From the NCBI GenBank assembly GCA_037367405.1, contig JAZKJV010008870.1, positions 186,001 to 250,000 on the forward strand: DNA of 64,000 nucleotides, in the 5' to 3' direction. Shown in pieces: positions 11,161 through 22,888 of the stretch; position 1 is the stretch's first letter; every line of letters starts with the position of its first letter. Source of the stretch: Ottelia alismoides. Its lineage: Eukaryota; Streptophyta; Magnoliopsida; Alismatales; Hydrocharitaceae. Position numbers and translations under genes: made by a program. The notes under the pieces are model-generated. The model had not been told where the DNA came from, did not search any database, and saw only the letters and a list, made by a program, of their open reading frames with translations.

Positions 11161-12112
11161 CGTCGCCACCGGCAACGTTCACCCCGATCCGCCACTCCAG
11201 AGAGGTTCCTCGAGCTCCAAGCGATCCATTGGTGATAGCAATTGGGTGTGTTGTCGAGTGAAGACAAGGATTCGACTCCCGGCGAGATCCACGGCAAGTT
11301 CCGCCGTGTCGCAGCCTCCACCGCGAAGCTGCACGAGCTCGGGACCCTACTGATCCCTAGAGCGAAGACCTGGAGCTCAAATCTGAGCTCCATTCCCCAG
11401 GTAACCCCCGCCATTCGTCCTCCGATCTTCCTCTTGATTTTCTTGCTTTTCTCCGATTTTATTCGACTCCACCGGCCACCTTCTCCCCCAATCCACCTCG
11501 ACGAGCTTCGTGTCGAAGCTCCCGTCCTCGCTGTCCCATCTACACACTCCGACGACGCTTTACGCACTACTCCGACCAACAGCTCCGCCATTTGGCCGGA
11601 TCCCATCTCCCAGCGCACCTCCTTCACACCTTAGGCCTCGCCGACCATCTATATCTCTCCACGAGCACTTGCACGCCTCGGCTATCTATTCTAACCCCTT
11701 GCAGGTCCACATTTCTTCATTGGCCGGAGCCTCACCGGAGCTCCCTTCGAGCTTCGTCGCCATCGAGCGTCAGCACATCTCCAAAGATCCTGAGGCCACC
11801 GGAGGCTTCGCCGTACGCTCCCGCATCTTTCGAGCTACTCGAGAACCTACGAAGAACTTCATCGACGCCTAGCGACCGAGGCAGAGCAGAGTCAGCCACG
11901 CCGGAGCCCCGCCTTCTCCTTCGCAGGAGGCGGAGGGCCGTCGAGGAAGAAGCAGCAGCTGTCGTTCGATCAACCGATCGAAGGGCCCTCACTCCGCCAC
12001 GTGTTCCCTCACCGCGCCCGTCCTCAACCGTTGATCGCGCCTCAGATCTGACGGGCCCTCCAGTTGCCACGCGTCTTCATCGCCAACCCTTGGATCGACC
12101 TTGATCCAAGGG
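10551..12112 (+). repeat. Recurring CCGTTGGATC/GATCCAACGG palindromes in the LTR
   Basis: Three separate inverted repeats of one theme are seen: 10551-10560 with 10569-10578; 10882-10894 with 10899-10911 (perfect 13 bp, 4-base loop); and the variant 12087-12096 with 12103-12112. A degraded fourth lies at about 12027-12055. They recall the CCGTTGGATC motif common in plant upstream regions. They could be protein-binding sites or stems. Confidence 0.6.
11397..11405 (+). other. Splice-donor-like site in the LTR of element A
   Basis: CCAG|GTAAC with the junction at 11400/11401 is a near-consensus 5' splice site about 215 bases after the expected transcription start. In the 5' LTR the same site would lie upstream of the leader acceptor at 1611, defining an intron of about 3.6 kb that would remove the primer-binding site from spliced mRNA. 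Inference only. Confidence 0.4.
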
Positions 12113-12370
12113 GCCCGCAGCACGCCACGTCGACGAGTCCGAGCCTCGGCCTCCAAGCCTAGGCTCGGGCGACCCGAGGCTACACCGAGCCGCAGTCCGA
12201 ACCTCCTGGGAGCCCGAGCCTCGCTCCGAGCCTAGGCCGCCCATGTGAGGAGCACGTGCGACCTGGGTAGATTGCACAGAAGCCCCTGAAGCTTTCCAAA
12301 ATTACAAAGAGGTCCCTGTGAAGCAGACCCCACGTGAGGAGCACGTGCCCTGTGGAGAATTTGCATAAGA

Positions 12371-12518
12371 GTCCACCATACTATCGGTAATTGCATTTTA
12401 GTCCCTGTCAGCATATTTGTTTATTGAAATTTTAATTTCCAGTATTGCATTTACACCCCTGTGTTTGCACGCATCCCTAGAGTGCATTTGTCCACCATAC
12501 TATCGGTAATTGCATTTT
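12371..12518 (+). repeat. 29-bp direct repeat in U5 of element A
   Basis: An identical 29-bp segment beginning GTCCACCATACTATCGG occurs at 12371-12399 and at 12490-12518. A GTGAGGAGCACGTG module is also duplicated at about 12245-12258 and 12334-12347. This looks like local duplication inside the LTR. Confidence 0.75.
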
Positions 12519-13359
12519 GTTGGAAATTTTGTCCTCTGTCTATTGGTACACGTGTCTTATTTTAGTAGTTCATTTGAATTATTAATGAATTAATTGGTGA
12601 ATTGTTGACATATTTTGCCCAGTGAAACCTTTTGATTTATAGTTAATTCTTTGTGCTTCCAAAATCATCAAAAATTCACAGTAGCTTAAGGACATCATTT
12701 TTAACATACCATAAAAATTTCATAGCATTTTCACGCATATCGAGGCCTAAATAATTGTTAAGCGATTTTCTTAGATTAATTTTAATTAATTCATTTCACA
12801 GTGAAATTAAGTTCTGTTAATTTTCCTAGGTCCCTTCTCATTGGAGGCCACTTAGGATAATTTTAGTTCTTGAAAAAATTGTGGTTTGATATTTATTAAA
12901 ATTCAAATACTGAAAATTACCCTGTCTGTTCATTTAATTCCACAGTAAATTTATTTAGTGTCGAAAAATTCCAAAAAAAAATTAGTGTAGGTCATTTTCA
13001 TCATCATTAACCATCTGGCCAATTTTCATAATTTTTGGACTTCGTTTGATACCTTAATTAAATTGAACGTCAAATTGGCCTGCATTGTCTACATAATTCT
13101 GCATAAAAAAATTAAAAAAAAAATACTCCTTGAAAATCATACACTTGGATCCTCGCTTAAATTCACCTAAGGAGACAGATGCCTCCCTGAGTTCGACCTT
13201 GGACTTCACCAAGTAAAAAAAATTGCCGCTTGAAATTAACTCGAATCTAATTAAAGTAGTTTTTGATTAGCCCTCTCGTATCCGACTGCAACGAACGACT
13301 TTAACTTAATTTGGACAATTAATTTGCTCGAATTAACTAAGGGTGCGGGAGCGTTATCA

Positions 13360-14453
13360 ATGTTATCACTTATTGAGGTTGATCTGCCAGTTAGATGCCT
13401 TATCCGACGCTCCCTTTCCTGCGCAATCCCTTTATTCCCTCCAACTTCTTCGGTGGAAATCATCCGTGAACTCAACGCTACTAATAATGTTAAGCAGGAA
13501 GAGCCGTGATACCTGGATCTGAGTCGTCGAATCCAAAATCGAAATCCGTCCCAATTGGGGTTCATATGATCCGATAGGAAACCGATCGTTTGCTGCAAAC
13601 GACAATTATAGAAGGGGTTGTAATGCACGAGGAACATCAAATGATGATCTGATGACCCTCCTAGGGGTCAGGGATAGTGGGCTTGCATCTTGAGGCGGGG
13701 GATAAGTGATTGGATGGTTGTAGCCCCTACAGCAGAGTCAGTTGCAGTAGGGGGTACAACAGACGATCCTCTATGGATCCGATAAAATATCAATATTAAA
13801 TAAGCTGAATCGATACATAGATTGTATATCAAATCTCATTTGGGATCAATTGATAAAAATCTATTGCATTGTAAAATGTACCATTAGAAAAGTTGTTACG
13901 TAATCATAAATCAAAAAATAAACTAAGACCATCAGAAAATTCATATCGATGAAACAAAATCAATAAAATCGATCATTCGTCGATCGGAGATCGTTTGACC
14001 ATTTAAATCACAGAAGTTTAATCGTAACCCAAGATCGTTTCTCAACAATTTCTGAATTAATCTCAAATCAAAAATATATGAATATTATACTCATCTTGAT
14101 TGTCATTCCGAGACGGTCGAAACAAGCTAATGATCATATGAATCGGAGATTCATGGTCTAACTATGAATGGCTTTAGTATTCTATATAAAAGAGAGATAA
14201 TGTTTTTTAAAAGACATATATTGAAAATAGTAATGTCAAATTCCAACCCCAACAATTGGCTCTCTTTTCTTCCTCTGCTTATTAAACAAAAAAGCCCTCT
14301 TCTTATATATATATATATATATATAATTCATCCTCTCCCTTATTTATACCACCAAAGCCCCCCTTTATTCTTCCCTATCTCTTCTCCCAAAGTTTCCAAT
14401 GAAGAGCCCACCCTTTCTCTCCTTGCAGCAAACTAACCTCAAGAAACACAAAA
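13360..14453. other. Flanking DNA between elements A and B, with a possible promoter at its right end
   Basis: No recognisable gene. After the LTR end at 13359 there is unassigned sequence, AT-rich beyond 13790. A TA run lies at about 14306-14324. TATTTATA at 14341-14348 is followed by a pyrimidine-rich stretch and ATG at 14399. The frame from that ATG is cut by element B at 14458 (see the finding on its insertion site). Confidence 0.4.
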
Positions 14454-14458
14454 GTTGT

Positions 14459-17096
14459 TGAAGGATATGGTTAGATCCTCAAGCGCATCACGGAAGCGTG
14501 ATCGTCGTATCGGATACGACGAAGAACGACTAGTCGCACTAGTTGTTCTATGCAGCGGAAATTAAATTTTTTTATGTGACAAAACCACATGATCCAAGAA
14601 CACTTCTCGGATCATTTCGTCTAAAACCACAAACAAGTATTAGGGTTACCTCTTGAAGCGTGGTTGCGATCGAGTCTCTAAACAAAGAGACATCCTGTCT
14701 CAAGTCCGATCCGACGGAGGAGACGCTTGCGAGCGCGGGGATGAACCGCGTGCTTCTCATAATCCATGTTGATGATCCAAGCGGTAGGATCTCCTGATCT
14801 CGACACACGAGATCCAACGTCTTCTTCACAAGCGAGGCGCACCGAAGGAGACGGAGATCCACGAGCAAACCATCGGGCAGCATAACGACAATGCCGCGAC
14901 GATGGAGAACCCCTCTAGGGCATCCATGGTGGACGGCCATGAGAGGGAGATAGAGAGAGATTTGTTGTCTCAACTATTGTGTGTCTATCTGTAAAGAAGA
15001 GCAATGGGGTGCCTCTCCTTTTATAGGGTTTTGGGATCCATGGATCTCAATCCATGTGTCAACACAAATCCAATGGTCCACATTAATTTGTGTTTCTTTC
15101 AATGGTCATGATTTGTTGCTAAAAAACACATCAACAATTAATTTAATAAAAAATCAAATATACAATAAATATAATTTGATTTTATATCAAATCAATCTCT
15201 ATTGGAGAAATAGGAAAGGAGGCAAGCCTCCTTCCATAAGGAGGGTGGACGACCACCACATTCCTTATGGAATTGTGGCCGTCCCCTCTCCGCATCAGCA
15301 AGGGAGCTTCCTTTTTCCTATTACATGAGATTACATTATCTCATGATTCTCTCCATATTTGCAACAACTTTTGTTGCAAATTATTTCACAAAAATAAATA
15401 CAATTTTTTTATGAACATTGCAATCATGCCATTGGAAATTTGTGAATCACATTCACAACCCAAAACAAAATGTAAATTACATTTTCAATTTAATGTCCAA
15501 TGCGAATCCAATTCACATTAACATTTAATTAACAAATGTAAATTACAAACATCTCTCTCTTATATATTATAAATCACATTTATAATATATATGACTAATA
15601 TGGATATTGCTATCCACATTATTCATATCCATGATAATTAAATCACATTTGATCATCTTGGATATCTATTCTCTTGTGTTCAAATAATATGAATCACATT
15701 CACATTATTTACATCTTTGATAATTAAATCACATTTAATTATCTTAGATTACTCTCTTTATAATATGAATTAAATTCATATTACTCATGATAATTAAATC
15801 ACATTTAATTATCCATTTTCTCAATGCTCGGATACATGTTATCAACAATAGAATTATCCATGAACTCTTTCAAGGATAATGCGCTTTCTCCGCAGATACT
15901 TGGAGATAAGGACAGGGCGATTGTAGTGTTCCACGTATAGTGACTTGGATATTGAGATCATATCTCAAATCCAGATCGCGGGCCTCCCATAGATGCTTGA
16001 TTAGATCAAGACCGCAAATCTAATCTTCTTATTGTATCTGAAACACATTCAGAATAAATGTCCAACATTTGGACTAAGATCAGATTACTTCTCTACTGAG
16101 AGGAGTCACTAAAATCCAGACCCGTTTCATCACTCCCTAGGAATGGAAGCGTCATGGTTTATACAATCGTTTATGATCACATCACCCTCAGGTATTCCCA
16201 ATACCTGTACATCCTGCATACTGGAAGACTCAGATTGAACCCGAAGTATTTGATCAACTTTATACTGTCTACTTCATGGTTTTATCAGTAAGTTTCTCAT
16301 TCGATCATTGGGAGTCGGTATCGATCATATACTTTCCAAAAGCATATATCATACCTAGGTCTTGATCATATACTTTCCAAAAGTATATATCAAACCTACA
16401 AATTCAGTCAAGCTTCCAAAGCGAGACGACCGTGCACGGAATTTGATTCTTCCCAATATCTCATGAGTGAGCTCATGTCTTCCGGTTCAGTAAATAAACC
16501 TGTATGATCCCTTTGAGAGATCGTATTACTCATATGCCCTTACATGCACACCAGCGTGCCGGTGTATAGACCTTGGTTAGGTCATCAACCTATTGGTCTG
16601 CCAAATGTACATACTTAGACATATAGTAACACATCTGTCTCCGGTCAGAGGATGCGTGCCTATATCATGACAGCATACGATATAGGACTTTGGTTATCTC
16701 GATCTCGTTAAGTCAACTCTTTGACCTAACTAACCTGACACCTCCGAATCTCTATTCCTATGCCAGAGGACCTGCATCAAGAGATCGGTCAGATATCAGC
16801 CTTCAGAGATAAGGATGCCATCTCCTACTCAGGCTGGAGATCATCTCTTAACAATCATTTGACGGTGCTTGATGAGTCCTCAATCTAACTCTTTAGATAT
16901 TCATCCAAGCACTAGCCTCTATGATTTAATAGTTGAATCACCAGCTGTATGATTATTAAGATGGCCATGGTACATAACCCTAATTGTACTAAGGGACCTA
17001 TTATGCAAATTATTCATTCTTCATTTCAGATCAGGGAATGATATTTGCAATAACATTTATTGCATAATGGCTCGCCGTGGGCTCGCATTTCCAACA
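14459..17096 (-). repeat. 3' LTR of element B
   Basis: A 2638-bp copy, TGTTGG...CCTTCA on the minus strand. It is the partner of 22410-25014. It retains about 40 bp near 14796-14837 that the other LTR lacks and has a shorter GA run near 14943-14960. Confidence 0.92.
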
Positions 17097-17106
17097 ATCT
17101 CCCACT
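17097..17106 (-). other. Polypurine tract of element B
   Basis: AGTGGGAGAT on the minus strand abuts the TGTTGG start of the 3' LTR. This arrangement is common in Ty1/copia elements and marks the plus-strand primer. Confidence 0.75.
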
Positions 17107-17129
17107 AGCCCAAAGAGCCATTGATGGGC

Positions 17130-19420
17130 TAATCATTTAAACCCGCACTCATGTGACAATCATAGGCTATTAAGAAAATAGCTAGGTAAGCTGATCAGTC
17201 ACTCTGTTCCCTCGAGACTATGCCAAGTCCTTTTACGGCACTTGCATATCCCCAGTAACAGTGCTCGCATTGAATGCGAATGTTGCATCTCAAGCAACCA
17301 ATACTCAATCTTGTTAAAGCTATTATAGTGTCCTTGACACTCTAGCTTAATAATTGTTATTACCAGTACTTTCATAATACTTATCAGAATACCTTTATTC
17401 ATGAAGATTTCTATCTCCAAAGGTATCTAGGGTCAAGACCCTTATAGATCACTATCTACAAGGTCTTAAACTTTGAAGATAAGACTTTGAGATCACTATC
17501 TCAAAAATCTTGTCATCTATGAAGATTTTGTTATTACTGGAATCAAGTGTTTTCTCTCCATAGTAGGATTAGTAACACTTTACTACTCCCACTACATGGC
17601 AGATATCTGGCTTTTGTACACATCTAGTATACACTCAGCTTCTCGTAACTGATGTACAAGTACAATCAGTTCTAGCATTCACTTCCTCAACTCTTTGAGG
17701 TGTTATCCCTTTAGACAGGTCAGTACCATATCTTAAGGGATGGAAGCCTTTCTTGGAATTTCTAAGAATAGAATATGTCCAAAGTGTACTACAAATGTGA
17801 CAGTCCCATATCCCCTTCTCTTTGCTTCTGAACAACTTCAGAACTAAGATTCAAGAGGTATCTTTGAAATCATATTTCAAGGTATGGAATAGCCAGTCTA
17901 TGAAACACTTATTATCATCCTTATATCATTCCAAATGATTAGGATATAATCTACTTTTAGCATGATGACACAAAGACACTCCCACTAAGCTTCACATGGC
18001 TCATCAAGATTCTACCTGAAATCATAACATTTATAATTTCATCAAATCTTATGGTCCAACTTCAAGAAGCTTATTTGAGTCCATAGATGGAGCTCTTTGC
18101 TTGCACACCTTACTTTCCTTCCACCATGAAGCCCTGGGGCTACTTCATGTGAATATCCTCAAGGAGAGGTATTCATAGAGGAATGCAATATTGACTTACA
18201 TCTTGAAGATGCAATAGTCAAGTTGTGCAGCTAAGTTTAGCAATATTCCGATGATTTTAAGCATGGTCACCGAAGAGCAAGTCTCATCGCAAGCAATGTC
18301 TTCTCTTCCGGTGTGTAGCTCATGGCTACGAATCGTACTTTGAAGGTCTCTACCTTCTCATCAGGTTTCCCTTTCTCTTGAAGATCCATTTAAACCTTTA
18401 CAGGTCTTACCCATTAGGTGGATCCTCGAGGGTCCATATACAACACTTGTATATAAAGTCTACATTAGACTTTTATTGATAACATCCATCTATCCATGCT
18501 ATGATCTTCAGAAGCTTCATCACATGAAGTTCGATCATTGTCAGATTTCTCTGACACATGGAATCCTTCCTCAAACTCATTTGAAAAGGTTTTAGTGTTT
18601 CATCTTTAATTGTCCTTTTAGTTTCCAATTTCAGGAGCCTCATTATCTTTTCAAGATTAAATGAGTTCCTACACTTCATTTTCATCTTGATTCTTAACAG
18701 TCTCTACCTCTAAGAAGCACATTCTCAGAGATGAGGTATTTTAAGAATCTCAAGGTCATAAAGTAGGTATCCAATACCATCCTTTATTTTCCTAATGAAG
18801 CAGCAGTCTCAAGTGCTAGATTCATCTTGCATGGAATCTTATCAAGGATATACATTGTAGTCTCTACTACACATATATACATGGAAACTAAGGATAATTA
18901 TGCTAAAAAAATATCATTGATAAAATCATGTCACACATGATCCAATTGTATCTCCCTATAACTCTATTGAGTTAAGGTGTGTTAGGAGGATTGAGATAAA
19001 AATGATATTCATATCTCCATAAGGTATCCTTTGAATTCATCTAACAGGTATAGGCTACCTAGATTAGATCAAATTCATTTTATCTTCTTTCAAACTTTGG
19101 TTGTAAACCAAGATTATGTGAAATCTTTGAACATTTCAAAAACTTCTAAGTGAAGAGAAGAAATCTCATATCATACATAATCATCAATAGATATCATATA
19201 TCCATAATGTTTACTATGGTATAGATGATCTGCATGCATCAATATGTATGCATCCTGAATACCTTGACATCTTACACCATTCCCAAAGAAAGATGTATTG
19301 GACATTCTACTTTGAATACAATATTCACAAGTATGTAAGTTTTGAAATTTAGACATTCTAAAGTTTCATCTCTTACTATCTTATTGATCAAAATCAATAA
19401 ACAAATGTCCAAGGCTTGAT
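17130..19420 (-). pseudogene. pol: Degenerate copia pol (integrase to RNase H) of element B
   Basis: Scattered minus-strand segments keep copia order. Near 19356-19171 there is an integrase zinc-finger remnant (CEYC) followed by ...HADHL...GYMISIDDY, the start of an integrase core. Between about 19150 and 18950, pieces resembling FEMFKDF, KKIK and DEFKGYL continue the core. Near 17740-17680 is PLRYGTDLSK, and near 17625-17585 is a KPDICHVVGVV remnant, both matching the end of copia RT. Many stops and frameshifts separate these pieces, and no catalytic residue set survives. Similarity is judged from family memory; a translated search would settle it. Confidence 0.65.
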
Positions 19421-22394
19421 GTTAGATCATTGTCAAATTGATCTTCATCCTCCTATTGATCTTAAAGTTTAATTTCAGTATTTAGAAATATTAATGAACC
19501 ATTCATTAATTTTCTAATTTAGTGGAGTCCACTAGATCTTAGATTACTATCTGAAAATATCTCCATCATAACTCTTTACGATAGATTTATTACAGAATTC
19601 ATGTTTATTTCCAACATTTAGAAATAAATAATGAATGTATTCTAATATCTAGGTCATAGAGGACATTCTCTAAGACTAAGGATTATGAAGTCTATCAATC
19701 CAATAGAGATTGTTGCAACAATTGCATCAAAATCCATGTGGATAACTAATAAAACTTAAGATCAAATATTCCAATCTTCTCAAACATATGCAACTCATTG
19801 CAAGTGTTGTAGACGGTTGAGATACAATTACAAGACTTCATCTTATTAAATAAGAAAGTCAATCTCAATGGAATTTATTTTAGATTATTCTGATGCTCTA
19901 TCCGAGTCCTTCTCTAAGGAATTCTAGACAGACTTGATAGTCATACTATCAACACATCATCTTATTGCAGTATTGGCATTCCAACTATTTGGATGTCATA
20001 TGGAAGTCACAGAAATACAGTCAACTCTTTGACTATACCTCTTACTTGTGGTCCAACCCATGCTTCCACTGTTGTCCCTTATCTATAAGCAACCACTGCT
20101 TAAGGCTAAGGCTCTCTTACATTAAATTCAAAAAGAATTCAATGTAAGAGTATATCAACATTTATACATGCCTCATTAAATTCATATGATATGAATATTA
20201 TGAAGCTTCATGAATGACTAGAGTAAAGATAGTAAAATGAATGACACTCATCATCTACATCCATCTAAACTCTTAAAAACATAGGTTCAGGTAGGTACTC
20301 AAACAATTTGAATACATCATCTCTTATAGAGCTACCATTCTACATGATGTAGATAACCATGTCACTCATGATTAAATGTCAAGAGCACATATGAATGCCA
20401 GAATATCTTCATTGATTTTATAAGGATTAATTGACAATTGTGATCATCATCGACATGTCACTTCCAAAGTACATCCGATGAGATCAAGACTATAGAGACA
20501 CACAAACCCTTGGGTTGTAGTCCTATTATCTATTTAATTGTCATTCCTCTATATTATGAGGAAACTTGCACATTGAACCACAATACATTATGTGTCCAAC
20601 TGCAAGTACAATATCTGGATCATGAGTCCAATCCATGACATTTTACCGGTTATTATTGAGTATAACATTGAGTGGGTTTAATGAAGGATTATCTGAAATA
20701 AGAAATTTGCATAAATTTATATTTACATATTTTACTTTGATTTAGGAATTTTTTATATCAAAGTTGTCTTGCCTTGTCAACACTGAAAGTTCATTCCCCT
20801 AATCACTTTCAATGTAAGAGATATACTTACCATTATATCTCAGGCAAGATCTGGGATCTCCTTCCTTATCTTTGTTGCATCCCAATAATTATGAGAACCT
20901 ACAACTCGTATAAAAAGAAGCGGGAACACATTCCGCCTTGCAAGTCCAACTTGCATCTCCCAATTCGATCTTTAACACCCGGGCCCACCACCCCTAAGGC
21001 AATGTTGACCCGTCATTAATTGAACCAACCGTCAACAGGAATACAACTCGCTATGCGTAATCAAATATCGCCCCAATAATATGAGGACCCGATATTGGGG
21101 TCACTACGCATACGTCCTTACTCTTTCGAGAAGCGAAGAGCCCGATCCAAATGGATCGTATGCAGGAGCTGTCACTTCGGACAGGCGTCTCCTACATACA
21201 ATATCTGGCGACGGAACCCTTCGCCTTGACGGAAGACCATGGATGTCACTTATGTGATCCTCCACCTCATATTCAAATTTTAATTAATTATCATGAATCA
21301 TATTCACATAATTAATTCTTCCAATAGAATTATTAACTCTAATCATATTAGAGTATTCTAATTGGACATAATTAATTCAATCATATTAAATTAATTATCA
21401 ATCCAATTCAATCAATCAAACTAGAATATCTTACTTGAATATATATGGTATTATTCTCAAAGTACGTATTAATTCGTATTTTAATAATTAGAAAAATACA
21501 TCATAATCCCTCGGACATTATCCCGGCCCTACCTGCTGTCATGACCAGTACCGACGGGAGTGGGACGACCGCATACGTTGTAACCCGCTACCCCAGCGAT
21601 CCCTGACTAGGCACCATATCCACCTCGGGAAAGGATAGTGCCAAATTGATTAATTTATACTTAAGATGATCATCGGTTCTTCAATCGAAAATTATAATAT
21701 ATAGTGATCAAAATAATTTTGATTATAAGGAAATTTGCTAGACAAATTCCCAATCCTATTCAAGCAAGGAGTTTGATGATTGTGATTCCAATTAAGATTT
21801 ACATCAAATCTAATTAATTAATTGGTTGGGGCCAAGTCAATTAGGCAAATAATCACATTCTAATATTTCACAAATATTTTTCAAGATTATTTCACGAAAT
21901 TAACAATTAATTTCACTAATTGACAATCACATGGTTCTAGATTAGGAATGCAATTTCAACAGTGACCCCTACTTACTAAAATTAGCATATCTCAATCAAT
22001 TTAAATTCAAATCAGACAAACTCAATTTTTATAGATTGCTAACTTGATTTAGGACAGAATCCAAGTGATGTTTAACGCATTTCGAGGCAAGTCTAAACAG
22101 TAATTAACATTTTAATCACGTTCAGATTTACAGTTCCCGCAACAGTGCATACATGTTCAATAAAACAACCATATCTTGAGCATACGAAATCCGATTTACG
22201 CAAACTCAGATCCTATGGTTTCCTTATTTAATGGGGAACAAAATCCAAGTATTAAATTAGTATTTAAACAATTTAAACAGTGCCGAATTTATTTACTAAA
22301 CAGATCTGCGAAATCAAATGAGATAAAAACTTTCGCGACCTTAACGAACCCAAGTCATCCTCGGTTTTCGAATCATATTCGAAACCGTCAACCT
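19421..22394 (-). other. 5' internal region of element B, gag position, no readable gag
   Basis: AT-rich and without a significant frame on either strand. It contains the block at 20740-21500 shared with element C, and a second GC-richer patch at about 21515-21650. No gag domain or zinc knuckle could be recognised. Confidence 0.45.
20740..21500 (-). repeat. Internal non-coding block shared with element C
   Basis: This block reappears in inverted orientation at about 40370-41150. Matching landmarks include AGATCTGGGATCTCC, AGTTCATTCCC, CACCACCCCTAAGG and CCATGGAT(G/A)TCA. Both elements carry it in the same sense relative to their own LTR and PBS, between the primer site and pol. It is open in no frame, so it is not gag. 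Neighbouring internal sequence is far less alike. Confidence 0.75.
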
Positions 22395-22407
22395 GACTCT
22401 GATACCA
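22395..22407 (-). other. Primer-binding site of element B (tRNA-iMet)
   Basis: TGGTATCAGAGTC on the minus strand lies two bases from the end of the 5' LTR. It matches the complement of initiator tRNA-Met used by Ty1/copia elements. Confidence 0.9.
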
Positions 22408-22409
22408 CT

Positions 22410-22856
22410 TGAAGGATATGGTTAGATCCTCAAGCGCATCACGGAAGCGTGATCGTCGTATCGGATACGACGAAGAACGACTAGTCGCAATAGTTGTTCT
22501 ATGCAGCGGAAATTAAAATTTTTTTATGTGACGAAACCACATGATCCAAGAATACTTCTCGGATCATTTCATCTAAACCACAAACGAGTATTAGGGTTAC
22601 CTCTTGAAGCATGGTTGCGATCGAGTCTCTAAACAAAGAGACCTCCTGTCTCAAGTCCGATCCGACGGAGGAGACACTTGCGAGCGCGGGGATGAACCGT
22701 GTGCTTCTCGCAATCCATGTTGATGATCCAAGCGGTAGGATCTCCTGATCTCGATAAGGAGACGGAGATCCACGAGCAAACCATCGGGCAGCATAACGAC
22801 GATGCCGCGGTGATAGAGAACCCCTCTGGGCATCCATGGTGGACGGCCATGAGAGG

Positions 22857-22888
<32 letters not shown>

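Larger units (their letters stand above)
1..13359 (+). mobile_element. Element A: Athila-type Ty3/gypsy LTR retrotransposon (5' end outside window)
   Basis: A near full-length plus-strand element. Positions 1-292 recur at 13068-13359 with about seven substitutions by eye, so they are the 3' end of the 5' LTR and of the 3' LTR. The order is LTR, tRNA-Asp primer site, leader, gag, protease-RT-RNase H-integrase, non-coding tail, polypurine tract, LTR. Integrase after RNase H places it in Ty3/gypsy. The Gag core, the protease region, the FMDDF RT motif and the hairpin-plus-tract before the 3' LTR resemble the Athila clade; that assignment is from memory of the family. Coding capacity is destroyed. 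The LTR ends carry the short inverted repeat TGAT/ATCA. The target duplication cannot be checked because the left flank is outside the window. Confidence 0.87.
9861..13359 (+). repeat. 3' LTR of element A (3.5 kb, with GC-rich core)
   Basis: It starts TGATGAAT directly after the polypurine tract and ends TTATCA, matching the 5' LTR end at 292. At about 3499 bp it is long for this clade. AT-rich ends flank a strongly GC-rich core (about 10480-12240) with a TATA box, G-boxes and a splice-donor-like site. Several overlapping frames in the GC-rich core encode only low-complexity Pro/Ser/Arg-rich sequence in all frames and both strands, so I do not call them genes. Sequence after 13359 is flanking DNA. 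Confidence 0.88.

Noticed and set aside
10264..12277. Many overlapping frames of 60-185 codons on both strands in the 3' LTR core
   Set aside because: They encode Pro/Ser/Arg-rich low-complexity sequence in every frame, as expected of GC-rich DNA lacking stop codons. No domain recognised.
13324..13509. 61-codon frame crossing the LTR end
   Set aside because: It spans the LTR/flank junction at 13359 and has no recognised domain, so it is probably chance.
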